Shown here one piece after another: positions 8,300 to 17,242 of a DNA stretch of 64,000 bases. The number at the start of each line of letters is the position of its first letter. The first letter of the stretch is position 1. This stretch comes from JAEUMY01 sp033764435. Its GTDB lineage: Bacteria; Pseudomonadota; Gammaproteobacteria; Burkholderiales; Usitatibacteraceae. The stretch is from positions 69,080 to 133,079 of the forward strand of contig JANRIX010000058.1 in assembly GCA_033764435.1 (NCBI GenBank). Direction: 5' to 3'. The notes under the pieces were generated by a model. That model saw only the letters and a program-made list of their open reading frames with translations, had not been told where the DNA came from and searched no databases. The translations under genes and the position numbers were made by a program.

Positions 8300-9184
8300 A
8301 TGACCGCAAAACTGATTGATGGCAACCAGCTTTCCAATGAACTGCGCGCGGAGTTCCGCGTGCGCGTTGATCGGCTGCGCGCCGCAGGCGTCACCCCCGG
8401 CCTGGCCGTGGTCATTGTGGGCGAGGACCCCGCGTCCAAGGTTTACGTGCGAAACAAGGCGCGCGCCTGCGAAGCCATCGGCATGCACTCGGAAGTGCAT
8501 GCGCTGGCGGAAAGTACCACCGAGGCCGATCTCATCGCCTTCATCGGCAAGCTGAATGCGAACCCTGCCGTTCACGGCATCCTCGTCCAATTGCCGCTGC
8601 CCAGGCAAATCGACAGCCGCGCGGTCATCGAGGCCATCGCCGCGGAAAAGGATGTCGACGGGTTCGCTTATGCCAACATCGGCGAGCTGGTGGTTGGCGA
8701 GTCCATGTTCCCGCCATGCACGCCGTTCGGCGCCATGAAGATGCTGGAGTACGCCGGTGTCGCGATCGAGGGCAAGCATGCGGTCGTCATCGGTCGCAGC
8801 AATATCGTCGGCAAGCCGATGGCGCTGCTGCTGTTGCATGCGGGCGCCACGGTCACGGTTTGCCATTCGCGGACGCGCAACCTCGCCGAGATCGTGCGTC
8901 AGGGTGACATCGTCGTTGCCGCTGTCGGCAAACCGCTCATGGTCACGGCCGGCATGATCAAGCCCGGCGCGGTTGTCATCGATGTGGGCATCAACCGCCT
9001 GCCGGACGGCAAGCTGGTTGGCGATGTGGATTTCGAATCAGTGCGGGCCATGGCCTCGTGGATCACGCCCGTCCCCGGCGGTGTCGGACCCATGACCATC
9101 ACCATGCTGCTGTCCAACACCTTGAAGGCGGCGGAGAAGGCGGCAGGTTTGCGCTCGACCAAATCGGAAACGCGAATCGGCTGA
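8300..9184 (+). CDS. folD: Bifunctional methylenetetrahydrofolate dehydrogenase/cyclohydrolase FolD
   Basis: A 294-residue protein interconverting 5,10-methylene-, methenyl- and 10-formyl-THF with NADP+. Family signatures are VGEDPASKVYVRNKARACEAIG with the catalytic lysine region, HGILVQLPLP, KDVDGF, the nucleotide-binding VVIGRSNIVGKPMALLLL, and the C-terminal TPVPGGVGPMTITMLL. The ATG at 8300 (MTAKLIDGN) gives the standard N-terminus; an upstream in-frame start would add an unlikely 16 residues. The preceding gene encodes the 5-formyl-THF cyclo-ligase, so both act in the folate one-carbon pool. Confidence 0.97.
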   Translation: MTAKLIDGNQLSNELRAEFRVRVDRLRAAGVTPGLAVVIVGEDPASKVYVRNKARACEAIGMHSEVHALAESTTEADLIAFIGKLNANPAVHGILVQLPLPRQIDSRAVIEAIAAEKDVDGFAYANIGELVVGESMFPPCTPFGAMKMLEYAGVAIEGKHAVVIGRSNIVGKPMALLLLHAGATVTVCHSRTRNLAEIVRQGDIVVAAVGKPLMVTAGMIKPGAVVIDVGINRLPDGKLVGDVDFESVRAMASWITPVPGGVGPMTITMLLSNTLKAAEKAAGLRSTKSETRIG

Positions 9185-9230
9185 TTTTGTCGGGTGCTGT
9201 CTGAGTCCAGACTGGTGCGAATCGGACGAC

Positions 9231-9668
9231 TCACCCGCCTCGCACCGAAGGCTTGTGTTTGGCCTTGAGGGCCTTGACCGACTGTTCCACCAGCTGTTTC
9301 AACACCTTTTGATCGATGTCCGCCAGCTTCTTCACGTACAGGCAGGACTTCCCGATTTTGTGTTTGCCGAGCCGTTCCATAAGGGACTCGTACCCTTCGA
9401 ACCCGGCCATGATGTACAAGACCAGGGCTTCCTTGCGTGGCGAGAACCCCACCAGTGGCCAGTCCAGCGTCTTGCCGCTCGCATAGTGCAAGGGCATCGA
9501 TCCAAAGCCAACGATGGACGGTCCCCACATCACCGGACTTGCTTTGGTGACCTTCTCCATCAGCGCGCAGACGACCTCACAGTCCGCGCGGCGGCGAGGA
9601 TCCGACACCATGGCGATGAATTCGGCAACACTTGCGTCGGTGGGGCGGGTTTTCGGTTCGGTGGGCAT
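9231..9668 (-). CDS. DUF1801 domain protein
   Basis: A 145-residue cytoplasmic protein. The block ADCEVVCALMEKVTKASPVMWGPSIVGFG followed by VGFSPRKEALVLYIMAGFEGY and LGKHKIGKSCLYVKKLADID is the DUF1801 (YdhG-like) core, whose biochemical role is not established. The start MPTEPKT is chosen because conservation begins soon after it and a GGGAGCG sequence precedes it; the frame stays open further upstream across a palindrome copy. It converges with folD and stands alone on the - strand. Confidence 0.8.
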   Translation of the reverse strand: MPTEPKTRPTDASVAEFIAMVSDPRRRADCEVVCALMEKVTKASPVMWGPSIVGFGSMPLHYASGKTLDWPLVGFSPRKEALVLYIMAGFEGYESLMERLGKHKIGKSCLYVKKLADIDQKVLKQLVEQSVKALKAKHKPSVRGG

Positions 9669-9690
9669 GGTCGCGCTCCCGCAATGGATT

Positions 9691-9702
9691 GCGAATATTC
9701 GC
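9691..9702. repeat. Palindrome GCGAATATTCGC, copy 7
   Basis: 22 nt upstream of the DUF1801 start on the - strand. Confidence 0.95.
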
Positions 9703-9920
9703 ATGCCGCATTGGGCCCGCCAAGTCGGGGAGAAGATGCCGCCAAGGAAACAGGCCCGATGTGATGCTTGGACGGTGACTGCGTCTGCCGGGAAGGGACT
9801 TGGCCGTGGGAGACTCGGTGTAGATTGAACCGGATCAGCAAACAGGAGACCGACCGCGCTGTCGCGCATTTCTCGGACTCACCAGCCAAGTACTGCTGGC
9901 CCCATGGCGGGAGCAATGGC

Positions 9921-11000
9921 CTAGAAGCGCTCATCCGGGCCGAGGTAGCGCCACTGACCGACCGGAAGCTTGCCCAGCACGACGCTGCCGATTCGAATGC
10001 GCTTCAATCCCACGACCTTGAGTCCCACCAGCTCGCACATGCGACGGATCTGCCGTTTCTTGCCCTCGCGCAGCACGAAGCGCAACTGATCCTCGTTCTG
10101 CCAGCTCACCTTGGCGGGCTTCAGTGCCTTGCCGTCCAGCGACAGGCCGTGATTCAGCCGCTTCAGGCCGCCTTCGCTGATCTGGCCCTCAACCCGCACC
10201 AGATACTCCTTTTCAACTTCGGAGTCTTCGCCGATCAGTCGTTTCGCGATGCGGCCGTCCTGGGTAAAGACGATGAGGCCGGTCGAGTCGATATCAAGTC
10301 GCCCGGCAGGGGCGAGACCCCGCAGATGGACGGGCGTGAAGCGCTGCTTGGACTCGTCTCCCTTCCAGTGATTCTCGGGAACGATGAGGGTCATTGCCGG
10401 CGTGTAGCCCGGCTCAGGCTGCCCGGACACGAAACCGATCGGTTTGTGGAGCAGGATGGTCACGCTCTGCAGTTGTGCGTTCTGAGCGTCGCGGGCGAGG
10501 GTGATGGTCTGACTTGCGAATATTCGCGTGCCGAGCTCGGTGACCTTCACGCCATCGACGAAGACCCAGCCGCGCTCGATGTAGGCATCGGCCTCGCGCC
10601 GCGAGCACAGTCCGCGTTCGCTCATGAGCTTGGACACCCGCACCCGCCCGTCATCTGGCGCAATGCGAATATTCGCAGAGGCTGCCGGTGGGTCGGCTTG
10701 CGGCAAGGGGCGCCCAGATCTGCCGATACGGGCAGCGGATGCGGGTCGCCGGGGCTCCAAACGGGCATCGTCAGTCGCTGGGATGGCGGGGCGGGCGACG
10801 CTGCGACTTCTGGGTGCAGCAGGCGTGGTCGTTGATGCAGGTGGCTCAATCGGTGCTGTCGCAGCAGGCGGTGCGTTCCGGCGTTTGGTCGGCGGCAAGT
10901 CTCCACGGCTTCGCCGCCTTGCGGCGGGCTGTGGCGTGGCCGCCGCGGGCTCGGTGGCCGGGGCGGGCTTCCTTTTCAAGGTCAGCGTCTTTCCGCTCAT
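9921..11000 (-). CDS. rRNA pseudouridine synthase (RluB/RluE/RluF family) with long N-terminal tail
   Basis: A 359-residue protein. Residues 1 to about 110 are Pro/Ala/Arg-rich and probably disordered. Then comes an S4 RNA-binding domain (VRVSKLMSERGLCSRREADAYIERGWVFVDG) and the catalytic domain with LLHKPIGFVSG, the catalytic aspartate in GRLDIDSTGLIVFTQDG, and EGKKRQIRRMCELVG. This layout matches the RsuA/RluF group that makes pseudouridine in rRNA, most like RluF. Its ATG overlaps the yaeQ stop (ATGA), so the two are coupled. Two palindrome copies lie inside, one in the disordered tail (ANIR) and one in the S4 region (RIFA). Confidence 0.88.
   Translation of the reverse strand: MSGKTLTLKRKPAPATEPAAATPQPAARRRSRGDLPPTKRRNAPPAATAPIEPPASTTTPAAPRSRSVARPAIPATDDARLEPRRPASAARIGRSGRPLPQADPPAASANIRIAPDDGRVRVSKLMSERGLCSRREADAYIERGWVFVDGVKVTELGTRIFASQTITLARDAQNAQLQSVTILLHKPIGFVSGQPEPGYTPAMTLIVPENHWKGDESKQRFTPVHLRGLAPAGRLDIDSTGLIVFTQDGRIAKRLIGEDSEVEKEYLVRVEGQISEGGLKRLNHGLSLDGKALKPAKVSWQNEDQLRFVLREGKKRQIRRMCELVGLKVVGLKRIRIGSVVLGKLPVGQWRYLGPDERF
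10516..10527. repeat. Palindrome GCGAATATTCGC, copy 8
   Basis: Inside the pseudouridine synthase gene; read as RIFA. Confidence 0.95.
10665..10676. repeat. Palindrome GCGAATATTCGC, copy 9
   Basis: Inside the same gene, in the disordered tail; read as ANIR. Confidence 0.95.
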
Positions 11001-11548
11001 CGTGCGGCCTCCGCCAGTTTCAAGGTTTCGATGGGAATGTCGACCGACCCGTCTTCGGCCGCCAGCAGGACATGGCCTTCCTGGATGGTGGCGGCAATTT
11101 TCAGGTTGCGCTGTGCCAGCGCGGTGAGCGCCTTGCACACCTCGTCGGGAATGCGCAGCACTGCGAGCTTGGCAAATCGGGTGAGCTTGGACTCGATACC
11201 CTTCCACCACATGTCCACGCCACGCCCGTAGGCCAGGACAATCACTTCATCAGCACGGCCGCAGGCGCGGGCCAACTGCTTGTCATCCGGAAGGCCGATT
11301 TCGATCCAGCGCTGGATGCGTCCGGTGAGATCGCGCTGCCAAAGGTCGGGCTCTTCCGGCGTGCTGATGCCCGGGCCGAAGGCGAGCTGCTCATCGGCGA
11401 ACAAGGCGAATGCGGTCAGGCGGACCATGAGCCGCTCCTCGGTCTCGGATGGATGAAGCGCCAGGGTGAGCGGAAAATCGGCATAAAGGTTGCGGTCAAG
11501 ATCGGCAACCCAGAGGTCCGCCTTGTACACGGTGGATTTCAGGGCCAT
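10997..11548 (-). CDS. yaeQ: YaeQ family protein
   Basis: A 183-residue protein starting MALKSTVYKADLWVADLDRN, the family hallmark, with LHPSETEERLMVRLTAFALF, PDLWQRDLTGRIQRWIEIGLPD and WWKGIESKL further on. YaeQ has a compact fold related to PD-(D/E)xK nucleases, and its cellular role is not settled. It is transcribed ahead of the pseudouridine synthase gene with a four-base overlap, and a small putative lipoprotein gene lies 15 nt upstream on the same strand. Confidence 0.93.
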   Translation of the reverse strand: MALKSTVYKADLWVADLDRNLYADFPLTLALHPSETEERLMVRLTAFALFADEQLAFGPGISTPEEPDLWQRDLTGRIQRWIEIGLPDDKQLARACGRADEVIVLAYGRGVDMWWKGIESKLTRFAKLAVLRIPDEVCKALTALAQRNLKIAATIQEGHVLLAAEDGSVDIPIETLKLAEAAR

Positions 11549-11563
11549 GTCTCTGCGCTGCCT

Positions 11564-11974
11564 CTAGCGCGCTGCGATGATGGTCACCTTGCCGCCGATG
11601 CGAGCAAGTTCAATCACCAGGTCCTCGCCGGTTCGCTTGTCGACGATGAAGGTCTCTCTGGTGGAAACCGTGGCAGCGTGTGCGCTGGTGCTGTGGCTGG
11701 AGACAGTTTCTCCGTTGGCGGCACTCTTGCACCATACGACGAGTGCGCCTGACTCATCGAGCTGTACGCGGTACGGTCCCTCGCATTCGCCAGCACGTGA
11801 AGGGGTGCGGTGAATATGTGTATGTCGGGCGCCATCCTGTTGCGCAACCAGCTTCGCCGCGTCCCGCACTTCAGCAGCAAGCCTCGTGGCAGGATCGGTG
11901 AAGGCGGTGCCACAACCCTGGAATGCGAGCGCGGCCAAAACCGTTGCGTTCCGTATGTGCGATATGAATTTCAT
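11564..11974 (-). CDS. Putative lipoprotein of unknown function
   Basis: A 136-residue protein beginning MKFISHIRNATVLAALAFQGCGTAF. The hydrophobic stretch followed by FQGC looks like a lipobox with Cys21 as the lipidated residue. The mature part is hydrophilic, with paired segments ETFIVDKRTGEDLVIELARIGGKVTIIAAR at the end that resemble beta strands. I do not recognise the family. It lies 15 nt upstream of yaeQ on the same strand and could be co-transcribed with it. Confidence 0.6.
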   Translation of the reverse strand: MKFISHIRNATVLAALAFQGCGTAFTDPATRLAAEVRDAAKLVAQQDGARHTHIHRTPSRAGECEGPYRVQLDESGALVVWCKSAANGETVSSHSTSAHAATVSTRETFIVDKRTGEDLVIELARIGGKVTIIAAR

Positions 11975-12128
11975 GGCGCGATTTTCTCACTAATTCAATC
12001 CGTGCGAAGATTGGATGGCGTTGCGAATGTGGTGTGGCGTTCCATTCACGTTGCCTGCCTCGAATCGCAACCGCGTCTTCCACGTGCCTGCGCCCCAGGC
12101 AGCAGGCCACGCACAACAAGGAGAGGGA

Positions 12129-13763
12129 ATGGGCAGCGCCTACGACACCGGCCTCGCCAAGAACGCGGCCAATTTCACGCCGTTGAATCCGGTCAGTTTT
12201 CTGGCCAAGGCGGCCTACACGTTTCCTGACCGTGTGTCGGTGATCCACGGGGCACGGCGATTCACCTGGAAAGAGACTTATGCACGGGCACGGCAGCTTG
12301 CGTACGCCCTGGAGAGGCGCGGCATCGGCAAGGGCGACACGGTGGCTGCCATGCTGACCAACACGCCCGAGATGGTCGAGATGCATTTCGGCCCGGCCAT
12401 GATCGGCGCGGTGCTGAACACACTGAACACCCGGCTCGACGCGGAGGCCATCGCCTTCATGCTGGACCACGGCGAAGCCAGGGTCCTGGTGACCGATTGC
12501 GAATATTCGCCCACCATCGAGAAGGCGTTGACCCTGGTAAAGGAGCGCCCTTTGGTGATCGATGTCGATGACGCGCTCAGGGAAAGTGGGGAGCGGCTGG
12601 GGGAACTGGATTACGAGGCATTCATTGCGGGCGGTGATCCTGCTTTCGAATGGCGCAACCCTGCCGACGAATGGGATGCGATCTGTCTCAACTACACCTC
12701 GGGCACTACAGGCAACCCGAAGGGTGTCGTGTACCACTACCGCGGCGCGTACCTGAACGCAATCAACAACATCCTCGACTGGTCCATGCCCAAGCATCCG
12801 GTGTATCTCTGGACGCTGCCGATGTTTCATTGCAATGGCTGGTGCTTCCCTTGGACCATCGCTGCGGCGGCGGGCACCCATGTTTGTCTGCGAAAAGTGG
12901 ATGCGAAGCTGATTCTCTCGCTCATCCGCGAGCACCGGGTGACGCACTATTGCGGCGCGCCTATCGTGCACAACCTGTTGATCAATGCGCCAGCCGAGCT
13001 GAAAGCGGGCATCGACCACAAAGTGCATTGCCTCGTGGCCGGCGCGCCACCGCCAGCTGCCGTGATCGAAGGCATGGCGAATATGGGTTTCGACCTCACG
13101 CATGTCTATGGCCTCACTGAAACCTACGGGCCGGCAGCGGTGTGCGCGAAGCATCCGGAATGGTCCACCCATCCGCTGGAGGATCAGGTGAAGCTGAACG
13201 GACGCCAGGGTGTGGCCTACCTGCTGCAGGACGGCATGACGGTGATGAATCCCGAAACCATGCAGCCCGTGCCGGCCGACGGCGAGAAGATGGGCGAGAT
13301 CATGTTTCGCGGCAATATCACCATGCGTGGCTATCTCAAGAACCCGAAGGCGTCCGACGAAGCGTTTCGCGGCGGCTGGTTCCACTCCGGCGACCTTGCG
13401 GTCATGCATCCCGACGGCTACGTGAAGATCAAGGACCGCTCCAAGGATGTGATCATCTCTGGCGGCGAGAACATCTCGTCGCAGGAGGTGGAGGATGTGC
13501 TGTCGCGTCATCCGGCCGTGCTGCTCTCCGCAGTTGTCGCACAGCCGGACGAAAAGTGGGGCGAGACCCCCTGTGCCTTCATCGAGTTGAAGGAAGGTGC
13601 TGCGGCGACGGAAACGGAGATCATCGACTTCTGCCGCGAGCGGATGGCGCGCTTCAAGGTGCCCAAGTCGGTTATCTTCCGCCCGCTGCCCAAGACCTCG
13701 ACCGGCAAGATCCAGAAGTTCGTATTGCGCGAATGGGCGAAGAGCGCGGATGCAATCGAGTAG
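12129..13763 (+). CDS. Acyl-CoA synthetase (AMP-forming, medium/long-chain type)
   Basis: A 544-residue ANL-family ligase that activates a carboxylic acid via acyl-AMP to acyl-CoA. Motifs are YTSGTTGNPKGVVYHYRG (P-loop), HVYGLTETYGP, the hinge DRSKDVIISGGENISSQEVE and the C-terminal PKTSTGKIQKF with the catalytic lysine. The start MGSAYDTG follows AAGGAGAGGGA. The sequence class includes DmdB-like and other medium-chain ligases; the acid cannot be read from the sequence. The following hydrolase and oxidoreductase genes are on the same strand at 19 nt and with one overlapping base, so the three probably form an operon. A palindrome copy encodes CEYS. Confidence 0.9.
   Translation: MGSAYDTGLAKNAANFTPLNPVSFLAKAAYTFPDRVSVIHGARRFTWKETYARARQLAYALERRGIGKGDTVAAMLTNTPEMVEMHFGPAMIGAVLNTLNTRLDAEAIAFMLDHGEARVLVTDCEYSPTIEKALTLVKERPLVIDVDDALRESGERLGELDYEAFIAGGDPAFEWRNPADEWDAICLNYTSGTTGNPKGVVYHYRGAYLNAINNILDWSMPKHPVYLWTLPMFHCNGWCFPWTIAAAAGTHVCLRKVDAKLILSLIREHRVTHYCGAPIVHNLLINAPAELKAGIDHKVHCLVAGAPPPAAVIEGMANMGFDLTHVYGLTETYGPAAVCAKHPEWSTHPLEDQVKLNGRQGVAYLLQDGMTVMNPETMQPVPADGEKMGEIMFRGNITMRGYLKNPKASDEAFRGGWFHSGDLAVMHPDGYVKIKDRSKDVIISGGENISSQEVEDVLSRHPAVLLSAVVAQPDEKWGETPCAFIELKEGAAATETEIIDFCRERMARFKVPKSVIFRPLPKTSTGKIQKFVLREWAKSADAIE
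12499..12510. repeat. Palindrome GCGAATATTCGC, copy 10
   Basis: Inside the acyl-CoA synthetase gene; read as EYS. Confidence 0.95.
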
Positions 13764-13782
13764 CGCACCAAGAGTCGACACC

Positions 13783-14634
13783 ATGGGAATGGAAATGAGA
13801 GAACTGCACTGCCTGGGCCTGTCATCGGCCGGGTTTCACAAGATCGCCTACAACGACTGGGGACATCCGGGAAATCAACGCGTCCTCATCTGTGCGCACG
13901 GGCTGACCCGCAACGCGCGAGACTTCGACGATCTCGCCAGTTCGCTATACGACCAGTACCGCGTGATTTGTTTCGATGCGGTCGGACGTGGCCGCAGTGA
14001 CTGGCTGGCCAACAAGGCCGATTACAACTATCCGCAGTACGCTGCAGACGCCGGCACTGTCATCGCCCGGACCGGCGCACCCGTGGTGGACTGGGTGGGC
14101 ACATCCATGGGCGGGATCCTCGGCATGATCCTCGCCGCGATGCCCAACTCGCCAATTCGCCGTCTGGTCATCAATGACGTCGGCTCCATGGTGCCGCGCG
14201 CCTCGTTGGAACGCATCGGCGCCTATGTGGGCAAAAGCATGGAATTCGAGAACGAGGAAGCGCTGGTCGCTGCGGTGAAGGCCACGAGCCCCTTCGGCCC
14301 GCTGTCCCAAACTCAGTGGACCCATGTCGCCACCAGCGGAGCGAGACGGCTCGAGGGCGGCCGCTGGCAGTTCTCCTACGACCCTGGCATTGCGGAAGTT
14401 CTGGGCAAGGCCATTCACGCCGACATCGATCTGTCGGCGTACTGGGACAAGGTGACCTGCCCGGTTCTGCTGACCCGCGGTGCCGATTCCGATCTGCTCT
14501 TGCCCGACACCTTCAAGGCGATGTGTGCACGGCCGAATGTGAAGGGCGTGGAGTTTCCCGGCGTGGGACATGCGCCGATGTTCATGGATGCCGGTCAGAT
14601 TCGGGTCGTGCGCGACTTCCTGCTGGCACCGTGA
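13783..14634 (+). CDS. Alpha/beta hydrolase
   Basis: A 283-residue alpha/beta-fold hydrolase. The oxyanion region is ICAHGLTRNARDFDDLA, the nucleophile elbow is WVGTSMGGILG with Ser in GTSMG, an acidic residue lies in TRGADSDLLLPD, and the catalytic His is in GVGHAPMF. A second start 12 nt downstream (MRELHCLG) is equally plausible. The stop overlaps the ATG of the next gene by one base. A related but longer hydrolase is encoded at 40892-42013; both have DWVG before or near the elbow and an NDIG/NDVG strand, so they may be paralogues. The substrate, perhaps an ester or thioester linked to the upstream ligase, is unknown. Confidence 0.85.
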   Translation: MGMEMRELHCLGLSSAGFHKIAYNDWGHPGNQRVLICAHGLTRNARDFDDLASSLYDQYRVICFDAVGRGRSDWLANKADYNYPQYAADAGTVIARTGAPVVDWVGTSMGGILGMILAAMPNSPIRRLVINDVGSMVPRASLERIGAYVGKSMEFENEEALVAAVKATSPFGPLSQTQWTHVATSGARRLEGGRWQFSYDPGIAEVLGKAIHADIDLSAYWDKVTCPVLLTRGADSDLLLPDTFKAMCARPNVKGVEFPGVGHAPMFMDAGQIRVVRDFLLAP

Positions 14635-16211
14635 TGTCCACGCGATTCGATGCCGTCATCGTCGGCGGCGGGCACAACGGGCTGGTGTGTGCAGCCTACC
14701 TCGCGGCGGCCGGCAGATCGGTCTGCGTGCTGGAGAAGCGCGACATCGTCGGCGGCGCAGCGGTCACCGAGGAATTCCATCCGGGATTCCGCAATTCAAC
14801 GGCCAGCTACACGGTCAGCCTGCTCAATCCGCGCATCATCCGCGACCTGCGGCTGCGCGAACATGGCCTCACCATCGTCGAGCGGCCGTTCTCCAATTTC
14901 CTGCCGCTGTCAGATGACTCATGCATTCGCATTGGCGGCGGCCTTGAGGCGACCCAGGCTGAAGTGGCACGTTTTTCGACGCGCGATGCCGAGCGCCTGC
15001 CGGCCTACTACGCCATGCTGGATCGCGTGGCCGATGTGCTGCGCGATCTCCTGCTGGAGACGCCACCCAACATCGGCGGCGGCATTGCCGATCTGTTCGG
15101 CGCCATCAAGATCGGGCGTCGCTTCCAGAAGCTCGACATGGACGCGCGGCGTGATGTGCTCGACCTCTTCACGATGTCGGCCGCCGAGTTGCTGGAGCGT
15201 TGGTTCGAAAGCGAGCCGGTCAAGGCCTGTTTCGGCTTCGATGCGGTGGTGGGCAATTTCGCATCGCCATGGACACCGGGTTCGGCCTACGTGTTGCTGC
15301 ACCATGTCTTCGGCGAGGTGAATGGCAAACCCGGCATCTGGGGTCATGCCGTCGGTGGAATGGGCGCCATCACGCAGGCGATGGCCAAGGAGGCCAAGGC
15401 ACGCGGTGCGAATATTCGCACCGGCTGTGATGTGGCGAATATTCGCAAGGTTGCAGAGGGCTTCGAGATCGCACTGGCTTCCGGCGAAACGGTGCTGGCC
15501 CGGCGCGTGGTGTCCAATCTGAACCCGCGCCTGCTGATGACCAAGCTGGCCGACATGCCGGGACTCAGCACCGAACTGCGCGGGCGATTTGAGAACATCG
15601 CCTGCGAATCGGCGACGCTGCGCATGAACGTCGCGCTCTCGGAATTGCCACGCTTCACCTGTGCGCCCGAGCCAGGCCCGCATCACTCATCCGGCATCAT
15701 CATGGCGCCGACACTGGACTATATGGATCGCGCGCATCGCGAGGCCAGCGAGCATGGCTGGTCGAAGAATCCGATCGTGGAAATTCTCATTCCCAGCACC
15801 GTGGACGACTCGCTGGCGCCACCCGGGCAGCATGTGGCGAGCCTCTTTTGCCAGCACTTCCGCTACGCGCTGCCCGGTGGTCGGCGCTGGGACGATGAAC
15901 GCGAGCTGGCCGCAGACTGCATCATCGACACCGTGACGCGCTACGCGCCCAACTTCAAGGCCAGCGTGATCGCACGGCAAATTCACACGCCGCTGGATCT
16001 GGAACGCAAGTTCGGCCTAGTTGGCGGCGACATCTTTCACGGCAAGCTCTCGCTGAACCAGTTGTTCAGCGCGCGCCCGGTGCTGGGCTACGGCAATTAC
16101 CGGCTGCCGGTGAAGGGCATGTACCTCTGCGGGTCAGGCGCGCATCCCGGCGGCGGCGTTACCGGTGTGCCGGGGCACAACTGCGCTCGGGAGATTCTGA
16201 AGGACGGCTGA
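14634..16211 (+). CDS. Phytoene-dehydrogenase-like FAD oxidoreductase (COG1233)
   Basis: A 525-residue flavoprotein. The N-terminal Rossmann motif is AVIVGGGHNGLVCAAYLAAAG with LEKRDIVGGAAVTEE, and the C-terminal FAD-binding part reads YLCGSGAHPGGGVTGVPG. This is the phytoene desaturase/PYROXD2-like group, whose bacterial members outside carotenoid clusters have mostly unknown substrates. No carotenoid genes are nearby. It overlaps the hydrolase stop by one base and converges with the enoyl-CoA hydratase gene, 3 nt away. Two palindrome copies 15 nt apart give GANIRTGCDVANIRKV, so the element is duplicated within 39 bp of coding sequence. Confidence 0.85.
   Translation: MSTRFDAVIVGGGHNGLVCAAYLAAAGRSVCVLEKRDIVGGAAVTEEFHPGFRNSTASYTVSLLNPRIIRDLRLREHGLTIVERPFSNFLPLSDDSCIRIGGGLEATQAEVARFSTRDAERLPAYYAMLDRVADVLRDLLLETPPNIGGGIADLFGAIKIGRRFQKLDMDARRDVLDLFTMSAAELLERWFESEPVKACFGFDAVVGNFASPWTPGSAYVLLHHVFGEVNGKPGIWGHAVGGMGAITQAMAKEAKARGANIRTGCDVANIRKVAEGFEIALASGETVLARRVVSNLNPRLLMTKLADMPGLSTELRGRFENIACESATLRMNVALSELPRFTCAPEPGPHHSSGIIMAPTLDYMDRAHREASEHGWSKNPIVEILIPSTVDDSLAPPGQHVASLFCQHFRYALPGGRRWDDERELAADCIIDTVTRYAPNFKASVIARQIHTPLDLERKFGLVGGDIFHGKLSLNQLFSARPVLGYGNYRLPVKGMYLCGSGAHPGGGVTGVPGHNCAREILKDG
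15408..15419. repeat. Palindrome GCGAATATTCGC, copy 11
   Basis: Inside the oxidoreductase gene; read as ANIR, 27 bp (nine codons) before copy 12. Confidence 0.95.
15435..15446. repeat. Palindrome GCGAATATTCGC, copy 12
   Basis: Inside the same gene, in the same frame as copy 11; read as ANIR. Confidence 0.95.
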
Positions 16212-16214
16212 CCG

Positions 16215-17033
16215 TCACCTCCAGTTGGGCGGCCGCTTTTCGATGAACGCGGCCACACCTTCCTGCGCATCTGGCGCCATGAAATTGCAGGCAATGGTGT
16301 TGGACGCATCCGCATAGGCGGCTTCCAGTCCGGCCTCCAGCTGCCGGTAGAAGAGGGCCTTTCCGGTTGCGAGCGATTCACGCGGTTTTGCCATCAGTTT
16401 TTCCGCCAGCGCCAGCGTCGTCGCACGCAATTGATCCGCCGGCACCACGCGATTGACCAGTCCCCAGTCGAGTGCGGTCGCAGCATCGATGAAATCGCCG
16501 GTAAAGAGCATCTCAGCAGCGCGCTTCCTGGCAATCGCGCGGGACAGCGGCACGGCAGGCGTCGAGCAGAACAGCCCGAGATTGATCCCCGACACTGCGA
16601 ACTTCGCGTGGTCCGCCGCGACCGCGAGGTCGCATTGCGCGACGAGCTGGCAGCCTGCTGCCGTCGCCATGCCACTGACCTCAGCGATGACCGGTTGGGG
16701 CATGCGGGTGAGTTTCAGCATCAGATCGCTGCAGAGTCGAAAAAGCGTCTCTACCTGTTCCGGCGACGCTGCGTTCAATTCCTTGAGATCGTGTCCTGCG
16801 CAGAACGCTTTGCCCTGGGCGGCCAGAATCACCACGCGAATATTCGCATCGGCAGAGAGGGAATCCACGGACTCGTGTAGCGCGGCGAGGACATCAGCCG
16901 ACAGGGCATTGAAGCGGACAGGACGGTTCAATGTCACGAACGCAATGCGATCGACGACCTCAATCTTGATTGCGGGTTCACCGGAGGGCTGGCCCTGTGC
17001 CAGATTCAGGGTAGGGGTGGTCATGTCATGCAT
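16215..17033 (-). CDS. Enoyl-CoA hydratase/isomerase family protein
   Basis: A 272-residue crotonase-fold protein. It has ITLNRP-like VTLNRPVRFNALS, the oxyanion segments GKAFCAGHDLKEL and VSGMATAAGCQLVAQCDLAVA, and GLFCSTPAVPLSRAI in place of the usual G-x-P-G-x-G-G-T block. This pattern is like the ECHDC3 group, in which the classical catalytic glutamates are not retained, so hydratase activity is uncertain. A palindrome copy encodes DANIRVVIL at a position where most relatives also have a variable surface loop. It converges with the oxidoreductase gene. Confidence 0.85.
   Translation of the reverse strand: MHDMTTPTLNLAQGQPSGEPAIKIEVVDRIAFVTLNRPVRFNALSADVLAALHESVDSLSADANIRVVILAAQGKAFCAGHDLKELNAASPEQVETLFRLCSDLMLKLTRMPQPVIAEVSGMATAAGCQLVAQCDLAVAADHAKFAVSGINLGLFCSTPAVPLSRAIARKRAAEMLFTGDFIDAATALDWGLVNRVVPADQLRATTLALAEKLMAKPRESLATGKALFYRQLEAGLEAAYADASNTIACNFMAPDAQEGVAAFIEKRPPNWR
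16836..16847. repeat. Palindrome GCGAATATTCGC, copy 13
   Basis: Inside the enoyl-CoA hydratase-like gene; read as ANIR. The next copy is 7.2 kb away. Confidence 0.95.
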
Positions 17034-17112
17034 CCAATCCGCCGTTCAGCAAGTAAGCTTCCCACATGCTCACCCGGAATGGAGTTCGAATGCAACGGGT
17101 TGTTTTTCGACG

Positions 17113-17141
17113 TTTACAATCCTGCGGCTGCGACATAGACT
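17113..17141 (+). promoter_or_regulatory. Possible sigma70 promoter of the surface operon
   Basis: TTTACA and TAGACT are separated by 17 nt, about 100 nt ahead of the first gene of the operon. The -35 matches 5 of 6 and the -10 matches 4 of 6 consensus bases. This is a by-eye proposal only. Confidence 0.3.
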
Positions 17142-17242
17142 TTAATGCTGCCTGGGATTGCAAAATGTTGAACAAAAAACAGTTGCGAGATTGCGGAAGC
17201 TTCAATCCCGGCAGTCTCATCCATCACTTCCGGGGATTCTTG

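Noticed and set aside
9768..10835. A 355-codon + strand frame opposite the pseudouridine synthase
   Set aside because: The - strand has complete S4 and catalytic motifs; the + frame is a shadow.
11871..13784. A 637-codon open frame on the - strand opposite the acyl-CoA synthetase
   Set aside because: Composition is Arg/His-rich with no domain; it mirrors the third-position GC bias of the real gene on the + strand.
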